64,000 nt of DNA from an uncultured Bacteroidales bacterium. Its GTDB lineage: Bacteria; Bacteroidota; Bacteroidia; Bacteroidales; UBA932. A model generated the notes under the pieces. That model worked only from the letters and a program-made list of their open reading frames with translations. It made no database searches and was not told the DNA's origin. This document shows positions 44,911 to 54,666 of the stretch, piece after piece. Position 1 is the stretch's first letter; each line of letters begins with the position of its first letter. The position numbers were made by a program, and so were the translations under genes. The stretch lies in assembly GCA_944326255.1 (NCBI GenBank), contig CALVDG010000004.1:1-64000 (forward strand). The letters are read 5' to 3'.

Positions 44911-47510
44911 CTCGGCTGTTTTCTCTTGTCGGCAAATAAGACTGAATACAGAACGGCTCCGGCCAGCAGTACCAGGATCGCAATGGACGATGCCAGGGAA
45001 ATGTTTCTGCCGACAGTGAACGAGGCCGGATCGAAGACGAACTCCACCTCGTGGTCTCCCTCCTCGATCATCAGGGCCCGGAGCGCATAGTCGGCTCTGA
45101 GTACCGGCACTTCATTTCCATCCACAAAAGCCTTCCACCCGGCCGGGTACCAGATCTCGCTGAATACCGCAAGGCCCTTTGCGGGAGCGGACACATCATA
45201 TCTGAGACGGTTGGGAGAATAATAGACGAGTTCCACCCTGCCGCTGTCAGCCCCGGCATATTCGGTCACGGTGCCCTCCGGAGCCTCAGGGTCAAATATC
45301 ACGGCCTCCACCGCAGGGTCAATCTCCCCGAGCGCGGCCATCTCGGCATCGGCGGTCGGGGCGGTGCGGACGCGGCTTACCAGCCATCCGTTGCCCAGCC
45401 GTCTGTCATAGGTCAGCGGCAGACTGCCCGGATCTATCACGACATACTTGGTATTGAGCATGGACAGCACCGGATAATAGCCCAGAGCATTCTCCAGATC
45501 ACCGACAGTCCTGGCCGTTGACATGGCCGAATTGACGTCATCTATCATCGCCCTCATCTCCGGAGCGATATGGAAGTCTATCAGGTCCTGATACCGCTGG
45601 AGCTTTGCCGGGCTGTATCCGCCTATGGTCTTGTGGTGGTAGCTGACGATGGCGTCGTTGAAAGTATTGACGCTCAGGTCGAGGACGCGATAGGAGAGGT
45701 CCGTGTCCTGATGTATGGCATTGTCCACCGGACGGGGGTTGAACGGCGAGTCAAAATTACGCTCAGTGACGAAATGCTCCTTATTCAGATACCGCTTGTC
45801 CACACCCCAGAGGTCCACCAGCAGCAGGATACCCAGCAGGGCCACGGCAGGCATGGTCTTGAGCTTGCCTTTCCACGATGCAAAGAATACTCCGGCCGCC
45901 AGTACGATGAATATCAGAGAGCGGAAGGCATCCGAGCGCAGCAGGCTGCGGCGGTCGTCCTGGAGGGCCCTGATGAGCTGCTCATTGCCTCCGAAGACAG
46001 CAGCATCGCTCGCCGAGGAGAAGTCACCCGCCAGGCCCGGGAAGAGAGCAAACAGCAGGGATATACCGCCCGTCACACCGAGAGCCGTCAGCAGACCGTT
46101 CCTGACCTTCCTGTCGGGCAGCGGCTCCTTGGCGAACAGCGCGGCATTGACCCCGAGTATGCCCATAAGCGGCACCGTAACCTGCAGGATGACCAGAATC
46201 ATGGATACCGTCCTGAACTTATTGTACAGCGGTGCGTATTTGAAGAATATCTCCGAGAACCACATGAAGTGCGAGCCCCAGCCCAGCAGCAGGGCCAGCA
46301 GGGAGACTCCGGCTATCCACCATTTGTACCGGCCTCTGATCACGCACAGGCCGAATACAAAAAGGAAAAGGGATACGGCTCCTAGGTACATCGGTCCGGC
46401 GGTGAAGGGCTGAGGACCCCAGTACAGGGGCATGCCCTTGCGCATGGACTCGGCATTGACCCCGTAGGACTGCAGGACCCTGAATGTCTCGGAATCACGT
46501 GAGAGCTCGCCGGAGGATGAACCGCCGTTGAAATCAGGTATCAGCAGGTTGGGTGTCTCCTCTATGCCATAGGACCAGGCGGTGGCGTAGTCGAGTTTGA
46601 GTCCGTCACCGGTCTGGTTGTGCTCGTCGTGGGTCAGCTCCGAGCCGCCGCGCATGGTGTACCCGGCATATTCGTAGGTGGGCATGAGCTTGTTGGCGTT
46701 TGTGGCTATGCCGAGCAGGCCGCCGACCAGCACCAGTACGGAGGCTATGAGCCAGCGGCCTACAGGTGTCTCACGGAACGGAGGCTCAACAGTTGTTCCA
46801 GATGTCAGAATGCTGTCGGATACAGGAACTGCATTCCTGACAGCCGCCTTCCGTCTTCTCTGAGCAGCAACCGCTCCGCAGAGTTCTGCAATAGCGTATC
46901 CAAAGACGATGAATGCCAGATAATAGGTAATCTGCGGATGGTTGGCCTTGATCTGGAAGCTCAGTGCCAGAGCAAAGAATACGGCTCCGAGCAGAGCCTT
47001 GCGTCTGTAGGCATAGACCAGCGCCGCGAGCACCCAGGGCATGAAAGCGATGGCCACCATCTTGGTATTGTGCCCGACCTGGACAATCTGCATATTGTAG
47101 GAGCAGAATGTGACGGCTATCGCACCGACTGCCGAAAGCCAGGGATTGACCCCGAAGGCCAGGAACAGCAGGAAGCCGCCGAGCAGCGAGATTATCAGAT
47201 AACTGGGCGGACGCTGTCCCCAGAAGAGCAGATTGTAGAACGGGTCGGTCGCATCTCCTCTGTAGTCCACCGATATCTGGGTGGCCGGCATACCGCCGAA
47301 CATCGAGCCGGTCCACAGAGCGGGGTCATCCGGATGCTCCTCATTCCACTCCAGTATCTCGTGCGACATTCCCTTCCATGAGGATATGTCCGACTGATTG
47401 ACCACCTTACCCTGCAGCACCTGCGGCGCATAGGCATAGGCTATCACCACGAATCCCGCCACTATAACCGCATACGGCAGGACTTTCTTCAATATTTCCT
47501 TTATCTTCAT
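44907..47510 (-). CDS. YfhO-family multi-pass membrane protein
   Basis: About 867 residues with twelve or more membrane helices. N-terminal periplasmic loop (SDISSWKGMSHEILEWNEEHPDDPALWTGSMFGGMPATQIS) and a C-terminal beta-rich extracytosolic domain (VELVYYSPNRLRYDVSAPAKGLAVFSEIWYPAGWKAFVDGNEVPVLRADYALRALMIEEGDHEVEFVF region) are hallmarks of YfhO proteins, which belong to the GT-C glycosyltransferase-like group implicated in glycosylating envelope polymers. The ATG at 47510 is preferred to a GTG three codons upstream. A TATCTTTG -7 box on the minus strand lies at 47540-47547. Confidence 0.88.
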   Translation of the reverse strand: MKIKEILKKVLPYAVIVAGFVVIAYAYAPQVLQGKVVNQSDISSWKGMSHEILEWNEEHPDDPALWTGSMFGGMPATQISVDYRGDATDPFYNLLFWGQRPPSYLIISLLGGFLLFLAFGVNPWLSAVGAIAVTFCSYNMQIVQVGHNTKMVAIAFMPWVLAALVYAYRRKALLGAVFFALALSFQIKANHPQITYYLAFIVFGYAIAELCGAVAAQRRRKAAVRNAVPVSDSILTSGTTVEPPFRETPVGRWLIASVLVLVGGLLGIATNANKLMPTYEYAGYTMRGGSELTHDEHNQTGDGLKLDYATAWSYGIEETPNLLIPDFNGGSSSGELSRDSETFRVLQSYGVNAESMRKGMPLYWGPQPFTAGPMYLGAVSLFLFVFGLCVIRGRYKWWIAGVSLLALLLGWGSHFMWFSEIFFKYAPLYNKFRTVSMILVILQVTVPLMGILGVNAALFAKEPLPDRKVRNGLLTALGVTGGISLLFALFPGLAGDFSSASDAAVFGGNEQLIRALQDDRRSLLRSDAFRSLIFIVLAAGVFFASWKGKLKTMPAVALLGILLLVDLWGVDKRYLNKEHFVTERNFDSPFNPRPVDNAIHQDTDLSYRVLDLSVNTFNDAIVSYHHKTIGGYSPAKLQRYQDLIDFHIAPEMRAMIDDVNSAMSTARTVGDLENALGYYPVLSMLNTKYVVIDPGSLPLTYDRRLGNGWLVSRVRTAPTADAEMAALGEIDPAVEAVIFDPEAPEGTVTEYAGADSGRVELVYYSPNRLRYDVSAPAKGLAVFSEIWYPAGWKAFVDGNEVPVLRADYALRALMIEEGDHEVEFVFDPASFTVGRNISLASSIAILVLLAGAVLYSVLFADKRKQPR

Positions 47511-47578
47511 AATCTTCACTGCTGATTGTACTCAACCTGCAAAGATACTCTTTTTCCCCCAACTGCCATATTGTACAA

Positions 47579-48958
47579 TTACTTTGTGCGGAGGCGGAGG
47601 AAGGAGAAGAGGGCGGCGCAGACAGTGAGGGCTCCGGCCAGGAGCATGGCGTCATGGGGAGCCTTGTCCCCGAAAAGATGGAAGAGCAGGGCCACCAGGG
47701 AGGCTCCGACAGCCTGACCTGTAAGGCGGGCCGTGGAAAGCATACCGCTCGCGCTGCCGGCCCGGTGATTGGGAGCGGAGCTGAGCAGCATGTGGTTGTT
47801 GGGCGACTGGAAGAAACCGAAGCCGGCCCCACACATCATCAGCCTCCATGCGATATCCAGATGTGAGGCATCCTCGGGTATGTACGAGAGCAGGAAACAG
47901 CCGGCACTCATCAGCAGCAGACCCAGTCCGCCCAGCAGTCCGGGATGTACACGGTCGCTGAGCGAGCCTGAAAGAGGGGCCACGAACATCACGATGAACG
48001 GCCAGGAAGTCATCACCACTCCGGTCTCCACGGCATTCATTCCGAAAGTATGGAGCAACAGGAAAGGCATACCCACCAGGGCCAGCATCTGGGCCGTATA
48101 GGAGACTATGCTGGTAATCACCGACATCGAGAACATCGGAATACGCAGCAGGTCGAACGGCAGCATCGGATACCTGCGGCGGAGCTGGGTCCTGACGTAG
48201 AACCAGCCCGACACCAGCAGAAACGCCGCTCCTATAAGCACCGTACTGAACCGGCCGTCATGCGAGTACAGCTCTATGCAGCCTATCAGCAGGCCGAATA
48301 CGAGCACATTGAGCAGCGCGTCCTTGATGTTGAACTTCCGTCCGAGGACATGAGTGGGATTGTCCGGCAGGAAACGCCAGCCCATCATAAAAGTGACGAT
48401 GCCCATAGGGATATTGATCGCAAACAGCCACGGCCAGGATGCCACGGACAGTATGGCGGCCGCTATCGAAGGGCCGGAGACCGCCGACAGGGCCACCACA
48501 GTAGCGTTGAGGCTGACGCCTTTTCCGAGATGCCGCTTGGGAAAGACCAGCTTGGCGATGGAGGTATTGACGCTCATCATCATCGAGGCTCCCAGGCCCT
48601 GGAATGCGCGGGAAGCTATCAGCATCGGCAGACTGTGCGAGAGCGTGCAGAACACCGATGCGACAGTAAAGACCGCTACACCGCCTAGGTAGACCCGCTT
48701 GTAGCTGTACAGCTCCCCCAGTGTCGAGAATGGCAGCAGGGTCATCATGATCACCAGCTGAAAGGCATTGACCACCCAGATAGAGTCGGCCGAGGAGACA
48801 CCCAGCTGCTGCGCGATAGTCGGCAGGGCGACATTGCAGATATTGCCGTCCACCACCGACAGGAAGATGCCGCAGAAGATGGATATCATCGCATAGATGA
48901 GCTGAGGCCGGCGCAGACCGTCCCACTCCAGATTACCGGTGATTCTTTCCTCTTCCAT
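47579..48958 (-). CDS. DHA2-family drug/H+ antiporter, copy A
   Basis: About 459 residues, fourteen predicted helices (EmrB/QacA class). Starts MEEERITGNLEWDGL at 48958; an upstream in-frame start would add a cysteine-rich, non-conserved segment and remove the promoter (TACTTTTG on the minus strand about 10 nt upstream). Conserved ALPTIAQQLGVSSADSIWVVNAFQL and FFQSPNNHMLLSSAPNHRAGSASGML. Very similar over its whole length to the next gene, a tandem duplication. Confidence 0.88.
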   Translation of the reverse strand: MEEERITGNLEWDGLRRPQLIYAMISIFCGIFLSVVDGNICNVALPTIAQQLGVSSADSIWVVNAFQLVIMMTLLPFSTLGELYSYKRVYLGGVAVFTVASVFCTLSHSLPMLIASRAFQGLGASMMMSVNTSIAKLVFPKRHLGKGVSLNATVVALSAVSGPSIAAAILSVASWPWLFAINIPMGIVTFMMGWRFLPDNPTHVLGRKFNIKDALLNVLVFGLLIGCIELYSHDGRFSTVLIGAAFLLVSGWFYVRTQLRRRYPMLPFDLLRIPMFSMSVITSIVSYTAQMLALVGMPFLLLHTFGMNAVETGVVMTSWPFIVMFVAPLSGSLSDRVHPGLLGGLGLLLMSAGCFLLSYIPEDASHLDIAWRLMMCGAGFGFFQSPNNHMLLSSAPNHRAGSASGMLSTARLTGQAVGASLVALLFHLFGDKAPHDAMLLAGALTVCAALFSFLRLRTK

Positions 48959-49151
48959 TTGACTGCAACAAAAGTACGCAAAATAGAGAAACGGTAAGCA
49001 AGAGAGCATACTCTTTTTGTAACCTACCAGCAATCAATGGCTTAGCGACACAGCGCGTTCTTTTGGGGGTGTGCGGACTGCTCCGAAAGCACGCCTTGGT
49101 CTGGTAACACACTGATCAGCGAGTGGTTACATTTTCGTGGCGCTGCAGTAC

Positions 49152-50555
49152 CTACCGTTCATTCACCGGTGGACGGAGGCCTAGACGGCTGACCGAGGAC
49201 AATGCCCCGCAGATGGTAAGAACTCCGGCCAGGAGCATGGCATCGTGGGGAGCTCCGTCCCCGAAAAGATGGAAGAAGAGGGCGACGAGAGCCGCACCGG
49301 TGGACTGTCCCACGAGACGGGCTGTTGCGAGCATGCCTCCAGCACTGCCGGCACGGTGGTTGGGTGCGGAACTGAGCAGCATGTGGTTGTTGGGCGACTG
49401 GAAGAAACCGAATCCGGCACCGCACATCATAAGCCGCCATGCTATGTCAAGATGTGAGGCATCCTCCGGAATAAATGAAAGCAGGAAGCAGCCCGCGCTC
49501 ATCAACAGCAGGCCGAAGAGTCCGAGAAGCCCCGGATGCACCTTGCCTATGAGCGAGCCGGCCAGCGGGGCCACGAATACTATGACCAGCGGCCATGAGG
49601 TCATCAGCAGCCCTGTCTCCACGGCATTCATCCCGAAAGTATGCAGCAGCATGAACGGTATGGCCACCATGGCCATCATCTGCGCTGTAAACGAGACAAT
49701 ACTGGTAATTACCGACATCGTAAACACCGGTATGCGCAGCAGGTCGAAAGGCAGCATGGGATACTTGCGGTCAAGCTGCGAGCGGACGTAGATGTAGCCG
49801 AGTATCAGCAGAAGCGCCACACCTATAAGCACTACAGTTGGCCCGGTTCCATGCGAGTACATCTCGATGCAGCCTATCAGCAGACCGAACACAGCGGCAT
49901 TGAGCAGGGCATCCTTAAAATTGAAACGCCGACCCTGAATGTGGGTAGGATTGTCCGGCAGATGCTTCCACGCCATGAAGAAAGTCACTATCCCAACAGG
50001 TATATTGATGGCGAAGAGCCAGGGCCATTCGGCTAGCGAGAGAATACCGGCAGCTACAGTCGGGCCGGCCACCGATGCCAAAGCCACCACCGTCGCATTA
50101 AGTCCTACGCCACGGCCCAGATACTTTTTCGGATAGGTGATCTTGACAAGAGTGGTATTGACGCTCATCATCATCGCCGCACCGATGCCTTGAAAGACTC
50201 TGGAGGCCACAAGCAGCGGCAGGGTATGCGACAGGGCGCAGAAGAGCGAGCCGACGGTGAACAGCACCACCCCGGAGACATAGACACGCTTGTAACTCAG
50301 CAGCTCCCCTAGCGAGGAGAACGCCAACAGAGTCATCATGATTACCAGCTGGAATGAGTTGACCACCCAGATGGAGTCCGCGGACGACACCCCCAGCTCC
50401 TGCGAGATGGTGGGCAGGGCCACATTGCAGATATTGCCGTCCATCACCGAGAGAAATATACCGCACCACAGCGAGGCCACCGCATAGTAAATCTTCGGGC
50501 GGGACAGACCGTCCCACTCCAGATCGCCGGTGATGTGCTCTGCATTATTCTCCAT
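49152..50555 (-). CDS. DHA2-family drug/H+ antiporter, copy B
   Basis: About 467 residues, paralogue of the protein at 47579 (shared NLEWDGL/DLEWDGL start, ALPTISQELGVSSADSIWVVNSFQL, FFQSPNNHMLLSSAPNHRAGSAGGML). The ATG at 50555 aligns with copy A. A TACATTTG -7 box (minus strand, 50564-50571) lies in the region shared with the divergent Fic gene, whose 37-bp palindrome is 25 nt further on. The 193 bp between the two transporter genes hold an imperfect dyad near 49104-49131 but no gene. Confidence 0.88.
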   Translation of the reverse strand: MENNAEHITGDLEWDGLSRPKIYYAVASLWCGIFLSVMDGNICNVALPTISQELGVSSADSIWVVNSFQLVIMMTLLAFSSLGELLSYKRVYVSGVVLFTVGSLFCALSHTLPLLVASRVFQGIGAAMMMSVNTTLVKITYPKKYLGRGVGLNATVVALASVAGPTVAAGILSLAEWPWLFAINIPVGIVTFFMAWKHLPDNPTHIQGRRFNFKDALLNAAVFGLLIGCIEMYSHGTGPTVVLIGVALLLILGYIYVRSQLDRKYPMLPFDLLRIPVFTMSVITSIVSFTAQMMAMVAIPFMLLHTFGMNAVETGLLMTSWPLVIVFVAPLAGSLIGKVHPGLLGLFGLLLMSAGCFLLSFIPEDASHLDIAWRLMMCGAGFGFFQSPNNHMLLSSAPNHRAGSAGGMLATARLVGQSTGAALVALFFHLFGDGAPHDAMLLAGVLTICGALSSVSRLGLRPPVNER

Positions 50556-50595
50556 AACGGCTGCAAATGTACACAAAATCATGACAATTGCTTAT

Positions 50596-50632
50596 AAATT
50601 CTTTCCATTGTCTTACAGATTGGAAAGAATTT
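50596..50632. promoter_or_regulatory. 37-bp palindrome upstream of the Fic gene
   Basis: Perfect 12-bp arms AAATTCTTTCCA (50596-50607) and TGGAAAGAATTT (50621-50632) with a 13-nt spacer, ending 2 nt before the -7 box TATTTTTG (50635-50642) of the Fic gene. The arrangement is that of an operator that would block the promoter. A second palindrome with the same ATTCTTTCCA core and the same 12/13/12 geometry lies at 51950-51986. Confidence 0.8.
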
Positions 50633-50658
50633 TCTATTTTTGTAAAAATCTTAAAAGT

Positions 50659-51969
50659 ATGGAAAAAGCCCCTGACATACCTCAGCACAGCCTGCTTCAA
50701 GCCATTATGGAACTGCAGCGAAATAAAGAACTGCGTTCTTTTATTGAAGACTTGAATGATGAATACGAATATTGGGATAAAGTAAAGTATAGCAGAAATT
50801 CCTCCCGCAAGTCTCCGGATGAGTTATGGGCTCTGATAAAAGCCCAAAGATTCATTTCCAACGTATCCGTCAGAAATTGGGGAAAATACAATATCCACTT
50901 CGCATTGACCGACAGAATGCAGCGGCAATGTCATTCTTTTGATATAAACTTCGGGGGAAGATGGGAGTATGAAACCACTATACCTGAAAAAACAAAGGAA
51001 CGGTATCTTATAAGTTCCCTTATGGAAGAGGCCATATCTTCAAGTATGATGGAAGGAGCTTCTACAACACGCAGGATAGCCAAGGAAATGCTGCGCAAGA
51101 AAATGTCCCCCGCTGATAAGTCCCAGCAGATGATTTTCAACAACTATGAGACAATTCAGTTTATCGTCACGCATAAGTCGGAGCCGCTTACAACAGAACT
51201 GCTGCTCCAGGTTCACCGGCTGATGACTGACAGCACGCTGGACAATCCTGAAGATTCCGGCCGGTTCCGTCAAAATGACCAGGTCGTCGTGGAGAATGCC
51301 ATTACCCATGAGATTGTACACACACCTCCGACATATACAGAACTGCCTCATTTCCTGGAAACATTGTGTGATTTTTTCAACAACCATGAATCCAGACCAT
51401 ATATCCACCCTATCATAAAAGGAATTATCATCCATTACATGATTGCATACATGCATCCGTTCGTTGACGGGAACGGACGGACTGCACGGGCAATCTTTTA
51501 CTGGTATATGCTGCGTCAGGGTTACTGGCTGATGGAATATCTGTCAATATCCCGCATCATTTACCGCTCCAAACCCTCTTACGAAAAATCCTTTCTGTAC
51601 GCGGAAATCGAGAACAATGATCTGGGCTATTTCATAACATACCATATGAGAGTTCTCGAGTTGGCATTCAGGGATATGCAGGAATACATAAAAAGAAAGA
51701 CCAAAGAGCGGGAAGCCGCTCATCAATATCTGGGGAAGTCAGGCATCAACGAAAGACAAGCTGAAATCATAAAGATGTTTGATGACAATCCGAATGAGGT
51801 TATGACTGTAAAAGATGTCCAGGTCAAGTTCAGAATAACTCCCACAACTGCAAAATCTGACATCATCAAGCTTGTACAGCTCGGATTATTGAAAGAAATT
51901 GCCGTGAACAAGGTAAAAAAGGCATATATCAAAAGCAATTCCTTTGAGCAGATTCTTTCCAATTTGTAA
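50659..51969 (+). CDS. Fic-domain protein (AMP-transferase) with inhibitory helix and C-terminal winged helix
   Basis: 436 residues. Fic motif HPFVDGNGR (266-274), all catalytic residues present, so it can be expected to transfer AMP (or another nucleotide moiety) to a target protein. An N-terminal (S/T)xxxE(G/N) inhibitory motif, SSMMEG, places it in the self-inhibited class with the antitoxin element in the same chain. The last ~60 residues are a winged-helix-like DNA-binding domain (VMTVKDVQVKFRITPTTAKSDIIKLVQLGLL). The ATG at 50659 follows a TATTTTTG promoter box. AT-rich compared with neighbours, consistent with acquisition. Palindromes flank the gene on both sides; the C-terminal domain may bind them. 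Confidence 0.88.
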   Translation: MEKAPDIPQHSLLQAIMELQRNKELRSFIEDLNDEYEYWDKVKYSRNSSRKSPDELWALIKAQRFISNVSVRNWGKYNIHFALTDRMQRQCHSFDINFGGRWEYETTIPEKTKERYLISSLMEEAISSSMMEGASTTRRIAKEMLRKKMSPADKSQQMIFNNYETIQFIVTHKSEPLTTELLLQVHRLMTDSTLDNPEDSGRFRQNDQVVVENAITHEIVHTPPTYTELPHFLETLCDFFNNHESRPYIHPIIKGIIIHYMIAYMHPFVDGNGRTARAIFYWYMLRQGYWLMEYLSISRIIYRSKPSYEKSFLYAEIENNDLGYFITYHMRVLELAFRDMQEYIKRKTKEREAAHQYLGKSGINERQAEIIKMFDDNPNEVMTVKDVQVKFRITPTTAKSDIIKLVQLGLLKEIAVNKVKKAYIKSNSFEQILSNL

Positions 51970-51986
51970 AATAATGGAAAGAATCT
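51950..51986. promoter_or_regulatory. 37-bp palindrome at the 3' end of the Fic gene
   Basis: Arms AGATTCTTTCCA (51950-51961) and TGGAAAGAATCT (51975-51986), 13-nt spacer. The left arm lies inside the last codons of fic, the right arm after the stop. It lies 30 nt before the -7 box TATATTTG (52016-52023) of the M49 peptidase gene, so it may place that gene under the same control, or act as a terminator-like hairpin (no strong T run). Confidence 0.8.
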
Positions 51987-52049
51987 CAAAAATTTTTCAT
52001 TTGCTTCGAAATCCATATATTTGCAAAAATGAATAAACACTACCGACAA

Positions 52050-53702
52050 ATGAAAGTCAACATCACAGCCAAATCCGTCTGCGCTGCACTGATAGGGGCG
52101 GCGGCAGCGGCAGGAGTGTCTTCCTGCGGAAATCAGAATCAGACAGAATCACCCATGAAACAGAAAGTTGAGGAGTACGCTCCCTTTGAACTGACATCGC
52201 CGCTGGCCGCCCAGCTGAGCGACAATGAGCGCCAGATAGTGGAGATATTCTTCCAGATCGGCCAGATCGCCGATGACCTGTTCTGGCAGCAGACATTCGG
52301 GGACAAGAGTCTCATAGACCAGATTGCAGACCCGTATGCCAGGCAGTTCGCCTACATCAACTACGGTCCATGGGATCGCCTCGATGACAACAAGCCCTTC
52401 ATCGACGGCTACGGCGCCAAGCCCGATGTATGCACCTACTACCCCGAGGACATCACTCTCGATGAGTTCAACGCCTTCGATGACCCGGACAAGTCGTCCT
52501 GGTACACAGTCCTGCGCCGTGATGAGAACGGAAAGCTGAAGACCGTATGGTATCACGAGGAATACGCGGAGGAAGTAGCCGAGATGTGCGCATTGATGCA
52601 GAAGGCGGCTGACCTGGCCGAGGATCCCGGCCTGAAGAACTACCTGCTCAAACGCATCGAGTCTTTCAGGACCGACGACTACCTTCCCAGCGACCTCGCC
52701 TGGATGGACATGAAGGACAGCAGGATAGACTTCGTGATAGGCCCTATCGAGAGCTACGACGACAAGTTCCAGGAGACCAAGACCTCCTACGAGTCATTCA
52801 TCCTGCTGAAGGACACCGAGCGCTGCAAGGACCTGGCCAAGTTTGTGGCCATGCTCCCTGCCCTGCAGAAAGAGCTGCCCTGCAAGCCCGAGTACAAGAC
52901 CTTCGTGCCCGGCACATCCTCCGACCTCAATGTCTATGACGTAGTCTACTACGCCGGAGACTGCAACGCCGGCAGCAAGACCATCGCCATCAACCTGCCC
53001 AACGACGAGCGCGTACACGCCATGAAGGGCACCCGCCGTCTCCAGCTGCGCAACTCGATGCAGGCCAAGTTCGACAAGATTCTCCTCCCGATAGGCGAGC
53101 TGATCCTCGCTCCCGAAGAGCACGAGCACCTGAAGTTCGACGCCTTCTTCTGGAACGTGACCTTCCACGAGGTGGCCCACGGCCTCGGCATCAAGGAGAC
53201 CATCAACGGCAAGGGCAGCGTGGACGCGGCCATGGGCACGGAGAAGACCTCCTGGGAAGAGGCCAAGGCCGACATCCTCGGACTCTTCATGGTATGCCGC
53301 CTGATAGAGAACGGTGAGATTACCGGCATCACAGTAGAGGACGCCATCACTACCTACATCGCCGGCATATTCCGTTCGGTACGCTTCGGAGCCGCATCCT
53401 CCCACGGCAAGGCCAACATGATGTGCTTCAACTTCATGGAGCAGCAGGGAGCATTCACCCGCAACGCCGACGGCCTCTATGTCATCGACTACGCCAAGGC
53501 CAAGAGCGCCATCAACGCATGGGCCGACCTCATCCTGACCACCCAGGGCAACGGTGACGTCAAGTTCGCCACCGAGTTCCGCGAGAAGAACGGCGGCATC
53601 ACCCCCGCCCTCCAGGCCGACCTCGACCGCATCAACGCAGCCGGTATCCCTAAGGACATCTTCTTCATCCAGGGTCCCGATGTTCTCTTCGGAACAAAGT
53701 AA
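52050..53702 (+). CDS. M49-family (dipeptidyl peptidase III-like) zinc peptidase, lipoprotein
   Basis: 550 residues. Lipoprotein signal with SSC lipobox. Zinc site HEVAH (His373-Glu374-x-x-His377) followed by EEAKAD (403-408), the second M49 motif. The classic family motif is HExxGH with one extra residue; this protein has the shorter HExxH form, which is known in a minority of M49 members. Likely cleaves dipeptides from peptide N-termini in the periplasm or at the surface. The ATG at 52050 is chosen because the TATATTTG box at 52016-52023 would start transcription at about the earlier ATG (52029). Overlaps the next gene by 23 nt. Confidence 0.85.
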   Translation: MKVNITAKSVCAALIGAAAAAGVSSCGNQNQTESPMKQKVEEYAPFELTSPLAAQLSDNERQIVEIFFQIGQIADDLFWQQTFGDKSLIDQIADPYARQFAYINYGPWDRLDDNKPFIDGYGAKPDVCTYYPEDITLDEFNAFDDPDKSSWYTVLRRDENGKLKTVWYHEEYAEEVAEMCALMQKAADLAEDPGLKNYLLKRIESFRTDDYLPSDLAWMDMKDSRIDFVIGPIESYDDKFQETKTSYESFILLKDTERCKDLAKFVAMLPALQKELPCKPEYKTFVPGTSSDLNVYDVVYYAGDCNAGSKTIAINLPNDERVHAMKGTRRLQLRNSMQAKFDKILLPIGELILAPEEHEHLKFDAFFWNVTFHEVAHGLGIKETINGKGSVDAAMGTEKTSWEEAKADILGLFMVCRLIENGEITGITVEDAITTYIAGIFRSVRFGAASSHGKANMMCFNFMEQQGAFTRNADGLYVIDYAKAKSAINAWADLILTTQGNGDVKFATEFREKNGGITPALQADLDRINAAGIPKDIFFIQGPDVLFGTK

Positions 53703-54666
53703 ATCCGCGGCACGGCTGCTGACGGCACTTTCTGTCTCGGCAGTCCTGTCCGCAGCACTCACAGTATCGTCCTGCCGCACCAACAGCGGCGGGACTGATG
53801 CTTTTATACCAGCAGCTCCCGACTGGTCAGACAAGGCGGCCTGGTATATCTCAGAGCCTGCAACGGCCCAGGAAGCGGACATTTTCTACATCCTCCCCAC
53901 CTGCGTATGGGACTGGACCACAGAGGACGGGCTGACCTGCCGCTACTCCGACTACACCCGCACGGACCATATCGAGGCATTCCGCCCCTCCGTAGAACTC
54001 GCGGAGGATATTTTCGCCCAGGGACAATACGGGTTCTACTGCCCCTACTACCGGCAGATATCCCTCAATGTCTGGATGGACGGAGAGGAGGCGGTGGAAG
54101 AGCTCTTCCCCCTGTCGATGGAGGATATCAGCGCGGCATTTGACTATTATCTGGACAATTACAATAAAGGACGGCCCTTCGTTCTCGCCGGTTTCAGCCA
54201 GGGAGGAAAGGCTGTGGTGGAATTAGTCAAGCATCTCCCGGCAGAAGCCTATGAACGGATGGTGGCCGCATACGCGATAGGCTACCGCATCTCTGACGAG
54301 GAAGTGGAGCAATACCCGCAGCTGCACCCCGCCACCGACTCGACCGGCACCGGCACCATCATCAGCTACAACTCCGCAGCCTCCCCCGAAGCGGCCTGCG
54401 CTGTCCTCTCCCCCTCCGACGTCTGCATCAACCCGGTCAACTGGACCACCGATGCCGTTCCGGCTGCCCTCAACGACTCGGTGACCGTCACCGTCGACAC
54501 CCTGAGCCACCTGCTGATAGTGGACGGCCTCGACCCCGAAGCCTATTTCCTGTCCTCATTGGCCCCGATGTTCCCCTTGGGCAACTACCACCTGCAGGAA
54601 CTTACCCTGTATCAAGAGCACCTAAGGCGCAACACAGCCCTCCGTGTAAGAAATTTCACACTTTAG
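53680..54666 (+). CDS. DUF3089 alpha/beta-hydrolase-like lipoprotein
   Basis: 328 residues. Lipobox SSC after a hydrophobic N-terminus, then a DUF3089 domain: ADIFYILPTCVW, YGFYCPYYRQI, nucleophile elbow GFSQGG, and C-terminal DGLDPEAYFLSSLAPMFPLGNYHLQE. Predicted secreted esterase or lipase-like enzyme; substrate unknown. The start overlaps the M49 peptidase gene, so they are coupled. Higher GC than the Fic gene upstream, like the core genes. Confidence 0.85.
   Translation: MFSSEQSKSAARLLTALSVSAVLSAALTVSSCRTNSGGTDAFIPAAPDWSDKAAWYISEPATAQEADIFYILPTCVWDWTTEDGLTCRYSDYTRTDHIEAFRPSVELAEDIFAQGQYGFYCPYYRQISLNVWMDGEEAVEELFPLSMEDISAAFDYYLDNYNKGRPFVLAGFSQGGKAVVELVKHLPAEAYERMVAAYAIGYRISDEEVEQYPQLHPATDSTGTGTIISYNSAASPEAACAVLSPSDVCINPVNWTTDAVPAALNDSVTVTVDTLSHLLIVDGLDPEAYFLSSLAPMFPLGNYHLQELTLYQEHLRRNTALRVRNFTL

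Noticed and set aside
49104..49131. Dyad between the two DHA2 genes as a terminator
   Set aside because: Stem is interrupted by a bulge and lacks a T run.
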